This document shows, one piece after another, positions 9,153-17,667 of a stretch of DNA of 64,000 bases. Position 1 is the first letter of the stretch; each line of letters starts with the position of its first letter. The translations under genes and the position numbers were made by a program. The notes beneath the pieces are model-generated. The model worked only from the letters and a program-made list of their open reading frames with translations, had not been told where the DNA came from and did no database searches. The DNA is from Caballeronia zhejiangensis. GTDB lineage: Bacteria > Pseudomonadota > Gammaproteobacteria > Burkholderiales > Burkholderiaceae. The stretch spans positions 37,109 to 101,108 of the forward strand of contig NZ_JFHD01000023.1 in NCBI RefSeq assembly GCF_000698575.1. The letters are read 5' to 3'.

Positions 9153-9611
9153 ATGTCGAACACGAAAATACGAAGGCTCCCGAAACCGTCGCGAGACCGG
9201 AACGCCAGAATCTACTGGCTGCCGATGCCGCGCGTCGAGGCGGACAAAGTCATCCTTCAATGCCGGATCGCACTCGAATCGGTCAAGCGTGGCCGGGCGA
9301 GTCTGATCGAGGCGCAGTGCATCGCGCAGGCCGTGCTGCTGTCGGGACTCTTGACCGAGGCGGGCTTCGGCATTCTGGACCGCGCGACGCTCGATGAAGT
9401 GCAGGGCGACGTGCTCGCGTTGCTCGACCGCGGCCTGACGGTCGGCGACTGGCGCCTTCCCGCGACTGCGGTGCCGCGGCTCACTGCGGTGATCAACGAG
9501 CACGACCGGCAGATGAGAGAAGTGTGTCTTTCAGCGGTCATCGAATGCAACGAGCATCTCGAACGTTTCATCGCGACGTTGCCGCGCCCGAGCGATTCGC
9601 CCACGCATTGA
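9153..9611 (+). CDS. Hypothetical protein, 152 residues
   Basis: A soluble, arginine-rich 152-residue protein with no signal peptide or membrane segment. A GAGGAG ribosome binding site precedes the ATG. The middle (about 45-110) is predicted helical, with ASLIEAQCIAQAVLLSGLLTEAG as a notable amphipathic stretch. I do not recognise the family; similar short proteins are common in Burkholderiaceae. A strong bidirectional hairpin begins at its stop codon. Confidence 0.65.
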   Translation: MSNTKIRRLPKPSRDRNARIYWLPMPRVEADKVILQCRIALESVKRGRASLIEAQCIAQAVLLSGLLTEAGFGILDRATLDEVQGDVLALLDRGLTVGDWRLPATAVPRLTAVINEHDRQMREVCLSAVIECNEHLERFIATLPRPSDSPTH

Positions 9612-9644
9612 AACGCTTCGCGCGGGCGGCCGCGCGAAGCGTTT
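9611..9644. terminator. Bidirectional terminator hairpin
   Basis: AAACGCTTCGCGCG at 9611-9624 pairs perfectly with CGCGCGAAGCGTTT at 9631-9644 (14-bp stem, 6-base loop). It lies exactly between the convergent stop codons of the hypothetical gene and the leftward binding-protein gene, so it can serve both transcripts; the A/T ends supply short U-tracts on each strand. Confidence 0.85.
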
Positions 9645-9647
9645 CGA

Positions 9648-10802
9648 TCACATGCCGTGCTTCGTCACGACCGATTCCCACTGCCCGTTCTTCACCTGAT
9701 ACAGCGTCGACGATGCGTTCTTCAACGCGCCGTTGTCGTCGAACGCGATCGGCCCCGTGATGCCGTCGAACTTGTTGGTCTTCAGCACCGGCCGGTACAC
9801 GTTCGGATCGATGGAATTGGCTTTCTGCATCGCGTTGATCGCGGCCCACGCGGCGTCGTAGCCGAACGGCGCATACGACAGGATCGCGACGCCGAAGCGC
9901 TTCTGGAACTTCTCGCTGAATGCCTTGCCTTCGGGCGGCTTGTCGAGCGGGCTGCCGTATTCCCACGCCTGCGCGCCCTCGGCGGCGTCGCCGGCGAGCT
10001 TGAGGAAATCCGCGTCCATCACGCCGCCGCCGCCCACGAACTGCGCGTTCATGCCGAGCTGCTTCATCCGCTTGACGACCGCCGCCGCCTGCCGGTCGAG
10101 GCCGCCGAAGAAGATCAGATCCGCGTTGGTCGACTTGATGCGCGTCAGTTGCGCGCTGAAATCGACGGTCTGATTGTCGCTGTATTCGCGCGTGACGATC
10201 GTGCCGCCTTTCGCCTTCACCGCCTTCTCGAACTCGTCGGCCTCGCCCTGACCGAAGGCCGTGCGATCGTCGATGATCGCGATGCGCTTCGCCTTCGTCG
10301 TCGTCACCGCGTAGACGCCGGCGTTGCCCGCGTTCTGCGCGTCGCTGGAAATCACCGTGAACATGTTCGCGAGGCCGCGCGTCGTGATGGTGGGATTGGT
10401 CGCGGCGGGATCGATCGTCGGGATGCCGGCGTTGTTGTAGATCGGCGATGCGGGCAGCGTCGTGCCCGAATTGAAGTGTCCGACGACGACGACCACGCCA
10501 TCGTCGACGAGCTTCTGCGCCGCCTGCACGCCGACGCGCGGATCGGCCTGATCGTCTTCCGCGCGGATCTCGAACTTGGCCGTCTTGCCACCGATCGTGA
10601 TCTTTTTCGCGTTGGCTTCATCGAGCGCGAGCTGCACGCCGTTCTGGAGATCCTTCCCGTAACCCGCGTTCGCGCCGGTCAGCGGCGCCGCGAAACCCAC
10701 TTTCACCGGAAGTTCGTCGGCGCTCGCGGCAAAAGGCACGGCGCCGAGCGTGGCCGCGGCGCACGCCACGAGCCATGCCAAAGGTCTGGTACGGAAGCGC
10801 AT
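9648..10802 (-). CDS. Branched-chain amino-acid ABC transporter binding protein (LivK type)
   Basis: A 384-residue periplasmic binding protein of the type I, leucine-binding fold. A signal peptide covers about residues 1-27 (ending ASA). The mature protein begins LPVKVGFAAPLTGANAGYG, and the VVGHFNSGTT and FGQGEADEF segments are characteristic of LivK proteins. The start has a GGAGAGGG ribosome binding site; an upstream in-frame extension to 10859 is rejected because it would precede the signal peptide. No livHMGF genes are adjacent, so this is an orphan binding protein that must use transport components encoded elsewhere. Confidence 0.88.
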   Translation of the reverse strand: MRFRTRPLAWLVACAAATLGAVPFAASADELPVKVGFAAPLTGANAGYGKDLQNGVQLALDEANAKKITIGGKTAKFEIRAEDDQADPRVGVQAAQKLVDDGVVVVVGHFNSGTTLPASPIYNNAGIPTIDPAATNPTITTRGLANMFTVISSDAQNAGNAGVYAVTTTKAKRIAIIDDRTAFGQGEADEFEKAVKAKGGTIVTREYSDNQTVDFSAQLTRIKSTNADLIFFGGLDRQAAAVVKRMKQLGMNAQFVGGGGVMDADFLKLAGDAAEGAQAWEYGSPLDKPPEGKAFSEKFQKRFGVAILSYAPFGYDAAWAAINAMQKANSIDPNVYRPVLKTNKFDGITGPIAFDDNGALKNASSTLYQVKNGQWESVVTKHGM

Positions 10803-11055
10803 GGTTTTCCCTCTCCTTTTTGATCTGGCAAATCGAAATCGAATGGAACGCCCTGGCATCGGACAAGCGAAATGTAGGGAGCCAATTTCGGCGCGTCTTG
10901 GTGTTTAGTCGCGCGTCCGATGCGGATTTCGGCATAGGCCCGATACGCCGCGATCTCAACCCCATGGCGGCTTCGGGCGTTTCGCCGATGCGCCGCGCGC
11001 GACGATTCCCGACCATCCGCGAGACGCTGCTATCGGGCCGATTGAATCCCGCCGC

Positions 11056-11084
11056 TTGACAAAGTGCATATGCACAAATATTCT
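11056..11084 (+). promoter_or_regulatory. Promoter of the MarR gene with embedded palindromic operator
   Basis: A near-consensus sigma-70 promoter is visible: TTGACA at 11056-11061, a 17-base spacer and TATTCT at 11079-11084. The perfect palindrome GTGCATATGCAC (11064-11075) sits inside the spacer, a classical position for repression by a MarR protein. With the usual spacing the transcript would begin at about 11091-11092, which is the ATG itself, so the mRNA may be leaderless. Confidence 0.75.
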
Positions 11085-11091
11085 GCGTGGC

Positions 11092-11520
11092 ATGACTTCC
11101 AACTCTTCTCCTCTCGACTGCAACTGTTTTGCGATCCGTCAGGCGGCGCGTTATGTGTCGCAAATGTACGAGCGGCATTTGAGCGTAGCGGGCATCACGG
11201 CGGCGCAGTTCACGATTCTCGCGGCGATCGGGCGCAAGCCCGGCGTGCAGATGCTCGAACTCGCCGATTCGATGGTGATGGACCGCACGACGCTCGTGCG
11301 TGCGCTCAAGCCCTTGCAGCGCGACGGTCTCGTCGAAGCGGCGCAGGAATCGGCGAGTTCGCGCGCGGTCGGCTTGCGTCTCACGGCAACCGGCAAGGAA
11401 ACGCTCGTGAAGGCAGCGGCGCAATGGCGCGCGGCGCAGGCGGAATTCGAAACGAAGTTCGGCGAGAAACGCGCGAAGGCATTGCGCCAGTCGCTGTTCG
11501 AATTGACGACGATGGAGTGA
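11092..11520 (+). CDS. MarR-family transcriptional regulator
   Basis: A 142-residue winged-helix regulator. The N-terminal dimerisation helix holds CNCFAIRQAARYVSQMYE, the wHTH contains MLELADSMVMDRTTLVRALKPL (about 60-85), and the wing carries ESASSRAVGLRLT with the conserved arginine. The ATG at 11092 is chosen over an in-frame extension from 11056 because the promoter -10 ends at 11084. It is followed by a terminator and then by an SDR gene whose leader carries a second copy of the same palindrome, so it probably represses both itself and the SDR-thiolase unit. Confidence 0.88.
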   Translation: MTSNSSPLDCNCFAIRQAARYVSQMYERHLSVAGITAAQFTILAAIGRKPGVQMLELADSMVMDRTTLVRALKPLQRDGLVEAAQESASSRAVGLRLTATGKETLVKAAAQWRAAQAEFETKFGEKRAKALRQSLFELTTME

Positions 11521-11534
11521 GTTGATCAAGCGCT

Positions 11535-11560
11535 GGCTCGCCGCGTGCGAGCCTTTTATT
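11535..11560 (+). terminator. Rho-independent terminator after the MarR gene
   Basis: GGCTCGC (11535-11541) pairs with GCGAGCC (11547-11553) around a 5-base loop and is followed by TTTTATT. It separates the MarR transcript from the SDR gene, which therefore needs its own promoter. Confidence 0.8.
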
Positions 11561-11571
11561 CATCGGCATTA

Positions 11572-11583
11572 GTGCGTATGCAC
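11572..11583. promoter_or_regulatory. Second MarR operator, in the SDR leader
   Basis: GTGCGTATGCAC differs at one position from the perfect palindrome GTGCATATGCAC in the MarR promoter 500 bases upstream. It lies 19 bases before the SDR start codon. Two matching sites flanking the regulator gene strongly suggest that both bind the MarR protein. Confidence 0.7.
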
Positions 11584-11601
11584 AATCAAGCGGAGCAAAT
11601 C

Positions 11602-12309
11602 ATGCAGGTCAAAGGAAAAGTGGTACTCGTCACCGGCGCCAATCGCGGGCTCGGCAAGCAATTTGCGAAGTCGTTGATCGAAGCGGGCGCGGCGAAGGTT
11701 TATGCGGCCGCGCGCGATCCGAAGAGCGTCGACATTCCGGGCGTCGAAGCGATCCGCCTCGACGTGACGAACGCCGCCGACATCGCGGAAGCAGCGGCGA
11801 CCTACACCGACGTCCAAGTGATCGTCAACAACGCGGGCGTGACGACGCGCGGCTTGCTCGTCGATCCGGCATCGACGCAAGGCATTCGCGATCTGCTCGA
11901 AATCAACACGTTCGGCCCCATCGCGCTCACGCAGGCATTCGCGCCCGTGCTGAAGAAGAACGGCGGCGGCGCGGTCATCAACGTTCTTTCGGTGCTGAGC
12001 TGGGTCTCGTTGCCGGCGGGCGGCGCGTATCACATCTCGAAGGCGGCGGCGTGGGCGGCCACGAACGCCCTGCGCGAGGAATTGCGCGAGCAGGGCACGC
12101 TCGTCGTGGCGGCGCATCCCGGTTACATCGATACCGACATGACCGCGCAAGTCACCGCGCCGAAATCGACGCCGGAACATGTCGTGCGCGAAGTGCTCGC
12201 GGCGGTGGAGAAGAATCAGGAAGAAGTGCTCGTCGATGACACCGGGCGCGCGGTCAAGCAATCGCTGTCGACCGACGCCCCCATCTACCTCACCGGCATT
12301 CCGCGCTGA
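11602..12309 (+). CDS. Short-chain dehydrogenase/reductase
   Basis: A 235-residue classical SDR. The nucleotide-binding TGANRGLGKQF motif lies at about residues 11-21, NNAG follows in the fourth strand, and the catalytic serine (SVLSWVS) and YHISK (Tyr, Lys) are present. The substrate cannot be predicted. The ATG at 11602 has GGAG seven bases upstream; an upstream ATG at 11578 falls inside the operator. The thiolase gene starts 13 bases after its stop, so the two are an operon and may act on one pathway, for example a 3-hydroxyacyl/3-ketoacyl step followed by thiolysis; this pairing is inference. Confidence 0.85.
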   Translation: MQVKGKVVLVTGANRGLGKQFAKSLIEAGAAKVYAAARDPKSVDIPGVEAIRLDVTNAADIAEAAATYTDVQVIVNNAGVTTRGLLVDPASTQGIRDLLEINTFGPIALTQAFAPVLKKNGGGAVINVLSVLSWVSLPAGGAYHISKAAAWAATNALREELREQGTLVVAAHPGYIDTDMTAQVTAPKSTPEHVVREVLAAVEKNQEEVLVDDTGRAVKQSLSTDAPIYLTGIPR

Positions 12310-12322
12310 TCGGAGGCTCGCC

Positions 12323-13516
12323 ATGTTTGCGCAGGACATCGTGTTGTGTCATCCGGTGCGTACGGCGATCGGCGCGTTCGGCGGCTCGCTGAAGGACACG
12401 CCGGCCGTCGATCTGGGCGCGGCCGTCATCGCGGAAACGTTGCGGCGCGCGGGTTCGGCGCTCGATCCGTCATCGGTGGATTCGGTCGTGTTCGGCAACG
12501 TCATTCAGGCGGGCAACCGCATGAATCCGGCGCGACAGGCGTCGGTCGGCGGCGGCGTGCCGGTTTCCGTGCCCGCGCTGACGGTCAATCGCGTGTGCGG
12601 CTCCGGCGCGCAGGCCGTGGCGACGGCGGCGACGGAAATCGCGGCGGGCGTCTCGCGGCTTGCCATCGCGGGCGGCATGGAGAACATGGACCGCGCGCCG
12701 TATCTGCTCGATGGCGGTCGTCGCGGTTATCGCATGGGCAACGCGCAGATCTACGACAGCCTGCTGCGCGACGGTCTCGTCGATGCGTTCTCGGGCGAGC
12801 ATTCGGGCTGGCACACGGAAGATCTCGTGTCGAAGTTCGATATCACGCGCGAGGCGCAGGATCGCTGGGCCGAGCGCTCGCAGCAGTCGTTTGCGGCGGC
12901 GCAGAAGGACGGCGCGTTCGATGCGGAAATCGTCGGCGTCGATGTGAAGGCGGGCAAGGAAACCGTTGCGTTTGCGCGCGATGAGCAGCCGCGTCCCGAC
13001 ACGAATTTCGCGGCGCTGGAGAAATTGCGTCCGGCATTCCGTCCCAACGGCACGATTACGGCCGGCAATGCGCCGGGGCTGAACAGCGGCGCATCGGCGA
13101 TGATCGTGACGAGCCGCAACGAAGCGGACGCGCGCGGCATCGAACCGTTCGTGCGCCTGGCGGCGTTCGGCGTCGCGGCCGTCGAGCCGGGGATGTTCGG
13201 GCTCGGTCCGGTGCCCGCCGTGCAGCAGGCGTTGCAGCGCGCGGGATGGACGCTCGGCGATGTCGAGCGCTTCGAGATCAACGAAGCGTTCGCGGCGGTG
13301 CCGATCGCGGTGGCGCGAACGCTCGGCGTGCCCGACGACATCGTCAACGTCGAAGGCGGCGCGATCGCGCACGGTCATCCGATCGGCGCGACGGGCGCCG
13401 TGCTGACGACGCGCCTCGCCCACGCGATGCGCCGCGACGGCGTGAAGCGCGCGATCGTGACGCTGTGCATCGGCGGCGGGCAGGGCATCGCGCTCGCGCT
13501 GGAAGCGATCGCGTAG
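12323..13516 (+). CDS. Acetyl-CoA C-acyltransferase (thiolase)
   Basis: A 397-residue thiolase with the full catalytic set: nucleophile C92 (NRVCGSGAQAV), H352 in GHPIGATGA and acid/base C382 in LCIGGGQG. The length is normal for biosynthetic or degradative thiolases. It would condense or cleave acyl-CoA and acetyl-CoA in the cytoplasm. The start has a strong CGGAGG ribosome binding site. It is the second gene of the MarR-controlled SDR-thiolase unit; chain-length preference is not visible. Confidence 0.9.
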   Translation: MFAQDIVLCHPVRTAIGAFGGSLKDTPAVDLGAAVIAETLRRAGSALDPSSVDSVVFGNVIQAGNRMNPARQASVGGGVPVSVPALTVNRVCGSGAQAVATAATEIAAGVSRLAIAGGMENMDRAPYLLDGGRRGYRMGNAQIYDSLLRDGLVDAFSGEHSGWHTEDLVSKFDITREAQDRWAERSQQSFAAAQKDGAFDAEIVGVDVKAGKETVAFARDEQPRPDTNFAALEKLRPAFRPNGTITAGNAPGLNSGASAMIVTSRNEADARGIEPFVRLAAFGVAAVEPGMFGLGPVPAVQQALQRAGWTLGDVERFEINEAFAAVPIAVARTLGVPDDIVNVEGGAIAHGHPIGATGAVLTTRLAHAMRRDGVKRAIVTLCIGGGQGIALALEAIA

Positions 13517-13525
13517 GCGTTCGCG

Positions 13526-13942
13526 TCAGCGCTTCGCGTTCTTCTGCATGTCATCGAAACCCGCCGCGGCTTGCTGCACGTCCGGCGGGAAATCGTCCAT
13601 CTCCATGACCTGCCGCACTTCGATCATCTCCGTATCCGATCCGGGGCAACGCTTCGCCCATTCGATCGCTTCCTCGCGCGACTTCACCTGGACCATCCAG
13701 TAGCCGCCGAGCACTTCCTTCGCTTCGGCGAACGGTCCGTCGATGACGCGCGGCTTGCCGCCTTCGAACGTGACGCGCGCGCCCATCGACGGCGGATGCA
13801 GTCCGTCGAGCGCGAGCAGCACGCCGGCCTTCTGCAATTCCTCGTTGTATTTCATCATTGCGGCGACGGCTTCGGCGCTCGGCATCGTGCCCGGTTCGGC
13901 GCTTTCGTAGCCGCGCGGAATCATCAGCATCATGAATCGCAT
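13526..13942 (-). CDS. YCII/DGPF-domain protein
   Basis: A 138-residue protein of the YCII-related DGPF family. The opening MRFMMLMIPRGYESAEPG, the motif DGPF at 68-71 and YWMVQVKSREEAIEWAKRCP are typical. The biochemical role is not established; in Actinobacteria and Burkholderia such genes often lie near ECF sigma factors, but none is seen here. It converges on the thiolase gene with a 9-base gap. The start at 13942 is preferred to an in-frame extension to 13969. Confidence 0.85.
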   Translation of the reverse strand: MRFMMLMIPRGYESAEPGTMPSAEAVAAMMKYNEELQKAGVLLALDGLHPPSMGARVTFEGGKPRVIDGPFAEAKEVLGGYWMVQVKSREEAIEWAKRCPGSDTEMIEVRQVMEMDDFPPDVQQAAAGFDDMQKNAKR

Positions 13943-14094
13943 GTGGATCGCTCCTGGAAGTTGGTGCATTTATCGAGCGTCTTCGGTACGCTCACACCTA
14001 ACGACGAGCAACATGACACGAGATCGACATGCCCGCCCTTAAGCGTTTTTCCCTAGTCGATTGCTGTTGCCTTCGCGACCCGTAAGATCAAATA

Positions 14095-14110
14095 ATGTAA
14101 TCCATTACAT
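14095..14110. promoter_or_regulatory. Palindromic operator upstream of the LacI gene
   Basis: ATGTAAT (14095-14101) and ATTACAT (14104-14110) form a perfect inverted repeat around a CC centre, 26 bases before the LacI start codon. Size and location fit an autoregulatory LacI-family site, although most LacI operators have a CG centre. Confidence 0.7.
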
Positions 14111-14135
14111 CTCGATCGCGACGCGCGGCAAAGCG

Positions 14136-15155
14136 ATGTCAGATACGGTTCGACCACGCGAAGAAGTATCGATTGCCGACGTCGCTGAACGCGCGGGCGT
14201 GTCGGTCGCGACCGTATCGCGCGTGCTCAACGGACACACGAACGTTCGCGAGACGACGCGCGAAAAAGTGCTCGAAGCGGTCGCGACGAGCGGCTATCGC
14301 ATCAACGAGCTGGCGCGCAATCTGCGCACGGCCGAAAGCCGCCTGCTCCTCACGATGGTCCCCGACTTCGGCAATCCGTTCTATTCGGCGATCGTGCGCG
14401 GCATCGACAGCGTCGCGCGTCAGAACGGCTACTTCATGCTGCTGTGCGATACCGGCGCGGACCCGTTGCGCGAGCGAAGCTATTTCGATCTGCTGCGCGG
14501 CCGCCGCGCCGATGGCGCCATCTGTCTCGATCCCGCCGCCGTGCAAAAAGCGCTCGCCGAAGAAGCGTCGACGCTGCCGTGGGTCGCGTGCTGCGAGTTC
14601 GATCCGGCGGCGGGCGTGCCGTACGTCGGCATCGACAATCATCTCGCCGCGGGCGATGTCGTGCGTTATCTGACGGCGAAGGGGCATCGGCGCATTGCGC
14701 TCATCAACTCGGGTCAGGGTTATCTGTATGGACGACAGCGGCTCGCGGGCTATCGCGATGCGTTGATCGAAGCCGGCATCGAGCCGCGCGCGGAGTGGCT
14801 GATCGAACTCGACAGCCTCGATTACGACGCGGGCGAGCGCGCGGCCGCGCAACTCGCATCGTTGGGCGATGCGCGTCCGACGGCCGCCTTCGCCGTGTCG
14901 GACACGCTCGCCATCGGCGTGATGAACGGCTTTCGCGGCGCGGGCTTTTCAGTGCCCGACGATGTCGCTGTCGTCGGCTTCGACGATATCGCCGTTGCCG
15001 CGCATGTCGATCCGCCGCTCACGACCGTTTCGCAGCCGATGCAACTGCTCGGCGAAACCGCAGCCGACCTGCTGCTCAAGCGCCTGCGCGACCCGCGCGC
15101 GGATGTGCCGGGCGTGCTGCTGCCGCATCGGCTGATTCGAAGAAGGAGCGCGTGA
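14136..15155 (+). CDS. LacI-family transcriptional regulator
   Basis: A 339-residue LacI/GalR regulator. The N-terminal HTH IADVAERAGVSVATVSRVLNG lies at about residues 10-30, with hinge helix NELARNLRTAES near 55-65, followed by a periplasmic-binding-like effector domain (FGNPFYSAIVRGI, VVGFDDIAVAAHVDPPLTT). The ATG at 14136 gives the standard length; the frame is open upstream. It is the first gene of a transport and catabolic operon, and its stop is two bases before the ATPase start, so it likely represses the whole unit until a sugar or sugar phosphate binds. Confidence 0.9.
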   Translation: MSDTVRPREEVSIADVAERAGVSVATVSRVLNGHTNVRETTREKVLEAVATSGYRINELARNLRTAESRLLLTMVPDFGNPFYSAIVRGIDSVARQNGYFMLLCDTGADPLRERSYFDLLRGRRADGAICLDPAAVQKALAEEASTLPWVACCEFDPAAGVPYVGIDNHLAAGDVVRYLTAKGHRRIALINSGQGYLYGRQRLAGYRDALIEAGIEPRAEWLIELDSLDYDAGERAAAQLASLGDARPTAAFAVSDTLAIGVMNGFRGAGFSVPDDVAVVGFDDIAVAAHVDPPLTTVSQPMQLLGETAADLLLKRLRDPRADVPGVLLPHRLIRRRSA

Positions 15156-15157
15156 CG

Positions 15158-16645
15158 ATGAGCCTCGCCGTGCGCTTTCAGGGCATCGAAAAGCAGTTCG
15201 GGCCGGTGCGCGTGCTGCACGGCGTCAGCTTCGATCTCGCGCCGGGCCGCATCTACGGATTGCTCGGCGAGAACGGCGCGGGCAAGTCCACGCTGATGAA
15301 GATTCTCGCGGGCTACGAGCGTGCGAACGCGGGCGAGCTTTTCGTCGATGAACGCGCGCGCGACTTCGCGAGTTCGCGCGATGCCGAACATGCGGGCATC
15401 GTGCTGATCCATCAGGAATTGAATCTCGCGGATCATTTGAGCATCACGCAGAACATGTTCCTCGGGCACGAGCTGAAGAAAGGCTTCTTCCTCGATGAAG
15501 CCGCGATGCGCGACGATGCCCGCGCCGCGTTGAACGACGTCGGCCTGCACAAGAATCCCGATACGAAGGTGCGCGATCTGATCGTCGCGGAGAAGCAGCT
15601 CGTCGAGATCGCGAAGGCGATGTTGCGCAGCGCGCGCCTGCTCATCATGGACGAACCGACCGCGACGTTGACGCCATCGGAGACGCAGCGTCTCTTCGGC
15701 CTGATGGCGCGTCTGAAGGAAGCGGGCACGACCATCGTCTATATCTCGCACAAGCTCGACGAAGTGGAACGCGTGACCGACGAAGTGATCGTGATGCGCG
15801 ATGGCCGCTTCGTCGCGCGCGCGCCGACCGACGAGCTGACGCGTCAGCAGATGGCCAATCTGATGGTCGGCCGCGAAGTCTCCGACATGTTCTCCGACAA
15901 GCCGCACTTGCCCGACGACGCGCCGGTCGCGTTCGAAGTCGAAGGCGCCTCGGTGCCGGGCTGGGCCGACGGCATCGGCTTTTCGGTGCGCAAGGGCGAA
16001 GTGTTCGGCTTCGCGGGACTCGTCGGCGCGGGGCGCACGGAGCTGTTCGAAGCGCTCGTCGGCCTGCGTCCGCTCTGTGCGGGGCGCGTCGTCATCGACG
16101 GAAAAACGGTCAAGCTCAAAGGCCCGCGCGAAGCGATGCAGCAAGGCCTCACTTATCTGAGCGAAGACAGAAAGGGGCGCGGCCTTCACGTCGACATGGC
16201 GCTGAAAGACAATCTCACGATGATGACGCTGGAGCGCTACGCGCATCCGCTCATCGATACGCGCGCGGAACGCGAAGCCCTGAACGCGGCGGTGAAGGAC
16301 TTCGGCATACGCACCGGCAACGCGTCGATACGCGCGCGCATGCTGTCGGGCGGCAATCAGCAGAAGCTCGCGCTCGCGAAGTTCCTGAATCCCGATCCGC
16401 GCGTGATCGTGCTCGACGAACCCACGCGCGGCGTCGATGTCGGCGCGAAACGCGATATCTATTTCCTGATTCATCGGCTGGCCGCGGAAGGCCGCGCGGT
16501 GATCGTGATCTCGTCCGAACTGATCGAGCTGATCGGCGTGTGTCATCGCGTCGCGGTGATGCGCGCGGGCGAACTCGTCGCGACACTCGGCATGGATCTT
16601 TTGACCGAAGAGAGGTTGATCGCGCATGCGACCGGCACACACTGA
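15158..16645 (+). CDS. Sugar ABC transporter ATP-binding protein (RbsA-type, double domain)
   Basis: A 495-residue tandem ATPase of the carbohydrate CUT2 class. The first domain has Walker A GENGAGKST and Walker B LLIMDEPTAT; the second has the degenerate GLVGAGRTEL P-loop typical of RbsA/XylG/MglA, then LSGGNQQK and VIVLDEPTRGVDVG. It energises import of a monosaccharide-like substrate at the inner membrane. It begins two bases after the LacI stop and ends within the permease gene. Confidence 0.92.
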   Translation: MSLAVRFQGIEKQFGPVRVLHGVSFDLAPGRIYGLLGENGAGKSTLMKILAGYERANAGELFVDERARDFASSRDAEHAGIVLIHQELNLADHLSITQNMFLGHELKKGFFLDEAAMRDDARAALNDVGLHKNPDTKVRDLIVAEKQLVEIAKAMLRSARLLIMDEPTATLTPSETQRLFGLMARLKEAGTTIVYISHKLDEVERVTDEVIVMRDGRFVARAPTDELTRQQMANLMVGREVSDMFSDKPHLPDDAPVAFEVEGASVPGWADGIGFSVRKGEVFGFAGLVGAGRTELFEALVGLRPLCAGRVVIDGKTVKLKGPREAMQQGLTYLSEDRKGRGLHVDMALKDNLTMMTLERYAHPLIDTRAEREALNAAVKDFGIRTGNASIRARMLSGGNQQKLALAKFLNPDPRVIVLDEPTRGVDVGAKRDIYFLIHRLAAEGRAVIVISSELIELIGVCHRVAVMRAGELVATLGMDLLTEERLIAHATGTH

Positions 16646-17642
16646 AGACACCGAAAGCGAGAGCCGTCTCTCCACCGTCGCGCGCTTCATGTTCGGCGTC
16701 GGGCCGCTCATCGGGCTGATCGCGCTGTGTATCGGCGGCACCTTGCTCAACGGCGATTTCGCCACCGTCGACAACGCGATGAACGTGCTCACGCGCACGT
16801 CGTTCATTGGCATCATCGCGGTGGGGATGACCTTCGTCATCATCTCGGGCGGCATCGATCTGTCGGTCGGTTCGATGGCCGCGCTCATCGCGGGCAGCAT
16901 GATCTACATGATGAACGCGCTGATGCAGGGCTTTCACGGCCACGCGGTGCCGCCGCTTCTGATCATCGCGCTCGGCATCGTGCTCGCGCTCGTGCTCGGC
17001 GCGCTGTTCGGCTTCGCGCATGGCGTGCTCGTGACGAAAGGTCGCATCGAGCCGTTCATCGTCACGCTCGGCACGCTCGGCATATTTCGCGCGCTGCTCA
17101 CATGGCTCGCGGATGGCGGCGCGCTCACGCTCGACAACTCGCTCGTCGATCTTTACGGGCCGGTTTATTACGCGAGTCTGCTGCATGTTCCGGTGCCGAT
17201 CTGGGTGTTCGCGATCGTGGCGGCGGGCGGTGCGCTCGTGCTCAATCGCACGGTGTACGGGCGTCATGTGCAGGCGATCGGATCGAACGAACAGGTCGCG
17301 CGTTATGCGGCGATTCGCGTGGATCGTGTGAAGATCGTCACGTATGTGCTGCTCGGTTTATGCGTGGCCGTCGCGACGATTCTGTATGTGCCGCGCTTAG
17401 GCTCCGCCACGCCGACGACGGGCCTCCTGTGGGAACTCGAAGCGATCGCGTCCGTCGTGGTCGGCGGCACGGCGCTGAAGGGCGGCGAAGGGCGCGTGAT
17501 CGGCACGGTCATCGGCGCGATTCTGCTTTCGGTCATCAACAACATTTTGAATCTCACGAGCATCATCAGCGTGTATCTGAATGCGGCGGTGCAGGGCGCC
17601 GTCATCATCCTCGTAGCATTCCTGCAGCGCGGTCGTCGTTGA
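16626..17642 (+). CDS. Sugar ABC transporter permease (RbsC-type)
   Basis: A 338-residue multi-spanning CUT2 permease. It carries the family signature IISGGIDLSVGSMAAL and a later VVVGGTALKGGEGRVIGT segment. The start ATG at 16626 lies inside the ATPase gene (20-base overlap). About ten hydrophobic helices are visible. It forms the membrane channel for the transporter encoded by the flanking ATPase and binding-protein genes. Confidence 0.9.
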   Translation: MRPAHTEDTESESRLSTVARFMFGVGPLIGLIALCIGGTLLNGDFATVDNAMNVLTRTSFIGIIAVGMTFVIISGGIDLSVGSMAALIAGSMIYMMNALMQGFHGHAVPPLLIIALGIVLALVLGALFGFAHGVLVTKGRIEPFIVTLGTLGIFRALLTWLADGGALTLDNSLVDLYGPVYYASLLHVPVPIWVFAIVAAGGALVLNRTVYGRHVQAIGSNEQVARYAAIRVDRVKIVTYVLLGLCVAVATILYVPRLGSATPTTGLLWELEAIASVVVGGTALKGGEGRVIGTVIGAILLSVINNILNLTSIISVYLNAAVQGAVIILVAFLQRGRR

Positions 17643-17667
17643 TAGTCATAAAACAGGAGACATCGTC

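Noticed and set aside
14822..16900. A 692-codon minus-strand open frame opposite the LacI and ABC genes
   Set aside because: Antisense shadow of genes with clear catalytic motifs.
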